From Erythrobacter litoralis (GTDB lineage: Bacteria; Pseudomonadota; Alphaproteobacteria; Sphingomonadales; Sphingomonadaceae), in NCBI RefSeq assembly GCF_029760855.1, contig NZ_SOSI01000001.1:186001-250000 (forward strand): DNA of 64,000 bases. Reading direction: 5' to 3'. Of this stretch, positions 63,137-64,000 are shown piece after piece. The position numbers were made by a program, and so were the translations under genes. Position 1 is the first letter of the stretch. Each line of letters opens with the position of its first letter. Below the pieces are notes generated by a model, which saw nothing but the letters and a program-made list of their open reading frames with translations, did no database searches and had not been told where the DNA came from.

Positions 63137-64000
63137 CGTGGCTCTCGCCCCTGTCCGGCGATCCGCTCGAAGCCGATACGCCGCACTCGCTGGCGAACGG
63201 TGAAGAGCGTTGGCCGGTGGTGGAAGGCATTCCGCTCCTAAGGACAGATCGCGAGGGCTTGGTCCGCACGACGCTCGATCATCTTGATGCTGGTCGGACC
63301 GACGAAGCGCTCATCGGCCTGCTCGCCGACCAAGACGACTGGTGGACCGGCCCGACCGCCTCGGCCGACGATCTCCACGAACTTGTTTCCGGGCGCGACG
63401 ATCTGACCTTGCGGGAGGCGATGCGCCTGCTCGCCTGGGGCCCCGTCGCCGATTATTTCGCCTACCGCTGGAGCGACCCGACCTACCTTGCCGGGCTCGC
63501 CCTGATGGAAGCGCACTGGACCGCACCTGACACGGCTTTCGAACTGGCCTGCGGCATCGGCCATTACCTGCGCGAACTGACCCGCCGCGGCGTCGCGTGC
63601 CTCGGCGGCGATATCGTTTTCGCCAAATGCTGGGTGGCGAAGAACTGGGTCGCGCCGGATGCCGAATACGTGGTGTTCGATGCGGCGAGCCCGTGGCCGA
63701 TTTCAAACCGCCATTTCGATCTCGCAGTGTGTCAGGATGCGTTTTACTTCCTGCCCGAGAAAGAGCGGATTGCGGATCGCCTTCGAGCCGCCGCCGATAC
63801 GCTGCTCGTCGGCCACCTGCACAATGCGGGTGTGACGGGCGGCGCAATGGGGCCAGCGCTCGAGCCGTCCGAATGGCAGACGCTGTTCCCGCAAGCGCGG
63901 GTCTATGACGAAGACGAATTGCTCACCGCTTTGATGGAGCAGCGTGCACCGAAGCACGCAGCGTTCGAAAACAATTCCGACATCGAGGCCTGGTCCGTCG
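63133..64000 (+). CDS. Class I SAM-dependent methyltransferase, 3' end outside window
   Basis: Open from GTG 63133 to the right edge (289 codons seen, no stop). The N-terminus resembles a small Trm112/UPF0434-type start (WLSPLSGDPLEADTPHSL, WPVVEGIPLLR). The Rossmann loop is FELACGIGHYLRELTRRGV (about 138-156), followed by GGDIVFAKCWVAKN and FDLAVCQDAFYFLPE. It overlaps the HD-like gene by 4 bases (GTGA). The methyl acceptor is unknown; an inositol-derived product is a guess from context. Confidence 0.7.
   Translation, partial: MTWLSPLSGDPLEADTPHSLANGEERWPVVEGIPLLRTDREGLVRTTLDHLDAGRTDEALIGLLADQDDWWTGPTASADDLHELVSGRDDLTLREAMRLLAWGPVADYFAYRWSDPTYLAGLALMEAHWTAPDTAFELACGIGHYLRELTRRGVACLGGDIVFAKCWVAKNWVAPDAEYVVFDAASPWPISNRHFDLAVCQDAFYFLPEKERIADRLRAAADTLLVGHLHNAGVTGGAMGPALEPSEWQTLFPQARVYDEDELLTALMEQRAPKHAAFENNSDIEAWSV

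Overview
The window is a GC-rich bacterial chromosome segment that reads as an alphaproteobacterium of the Sphingomonadales, most likely the Erythrobacteraceae (Erythrobacter/Qipengyuania/Altererythrobacter type). The clues are the alphaproteobacterial cell-cycle regulator gcrA, a crtW-crtZ ketocarotenoid pair, a DUF1476 protein (zeta-type F1 ATPase inhibitor family), TonB-dependent receptors of sphingomonad type, and a rimP-nusA-ylxR-infB-rbfA-truB-rpsO-pnp block. The genus is inferred from gene content only.

Layout. 1-4300: accessory DNA of visibly lower GC. It holds an edge-truncated exported protein, a small orphan ORF, a double PilZ protein, a membrane-tethered winged-helix regulator, and a P4-type integrase cut off before its catalytic domain, lying downstream of tRNA-Ser(CGA). 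4450-9010: hspQ, an ABC-2 permease, gcrA, a DUF1993 protein, a spermidine-synthase-like protein and a zinc alcohol dehydrogenase. 9086-20351: the translation and RNA block on the minus strand, with an M50 protease, thymidine kinase and a 45-residue membrane peptide inserted in it. 20485-24901: a sigma-54 controlled phage-shock locus. pspF is divergent from a small exported peptide gene, pspA, pspB and pspC, followed by five further small genes encoding a membrane helix plus a PspB-like coiled-coil motif. 24997-27613: sufE, two membrane proteins, crtW-crtZ.

27656-33428: a thioesterase, leuC - small membrane protein - leuD, a quinone oxidoreductase, then DUF1476, bolA, a monothiol glutaredoxin and a NUDIX gene. 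33429-35623: an AT-richer sulfatase lipoprotein gene beside tRNA-Arg(TCT). 35683-39471: a queuosine-precursor transporter and a TonB receptor. 39633-47524: a compact virB1-2-3-4-6-9-10-11 type IV secretion cluster without recognisable virB5, virB7, virB8, virD4 or relaxase. 48300-52756: a beta-helix-like lipoprotein and a TonB receptor separated by two hairpins. 52769-60881: a flavin reductase - nitronate monooxygenase - aldo/keto reductase operon, two MFS transporters, cysQ, a CoA-ester lyase and a Crp/Fnr regulator. 61059-64000: myo-inositol-phosphate synthase translationally coupled to an HD-like protein and a methyltransferase that runs off the window.

The best candidates for something undescribed are the extended phage-shock operon (six consecutive PspB-like proteins plus an exported leader peptide), the reduced type IV secretion cluster, and the inositol-phosphate synthase operon at the right edge. 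No rRNA, CRISPR array or intact insertion sequence was seen, and no gene-free stretch exceeds 300 bases.
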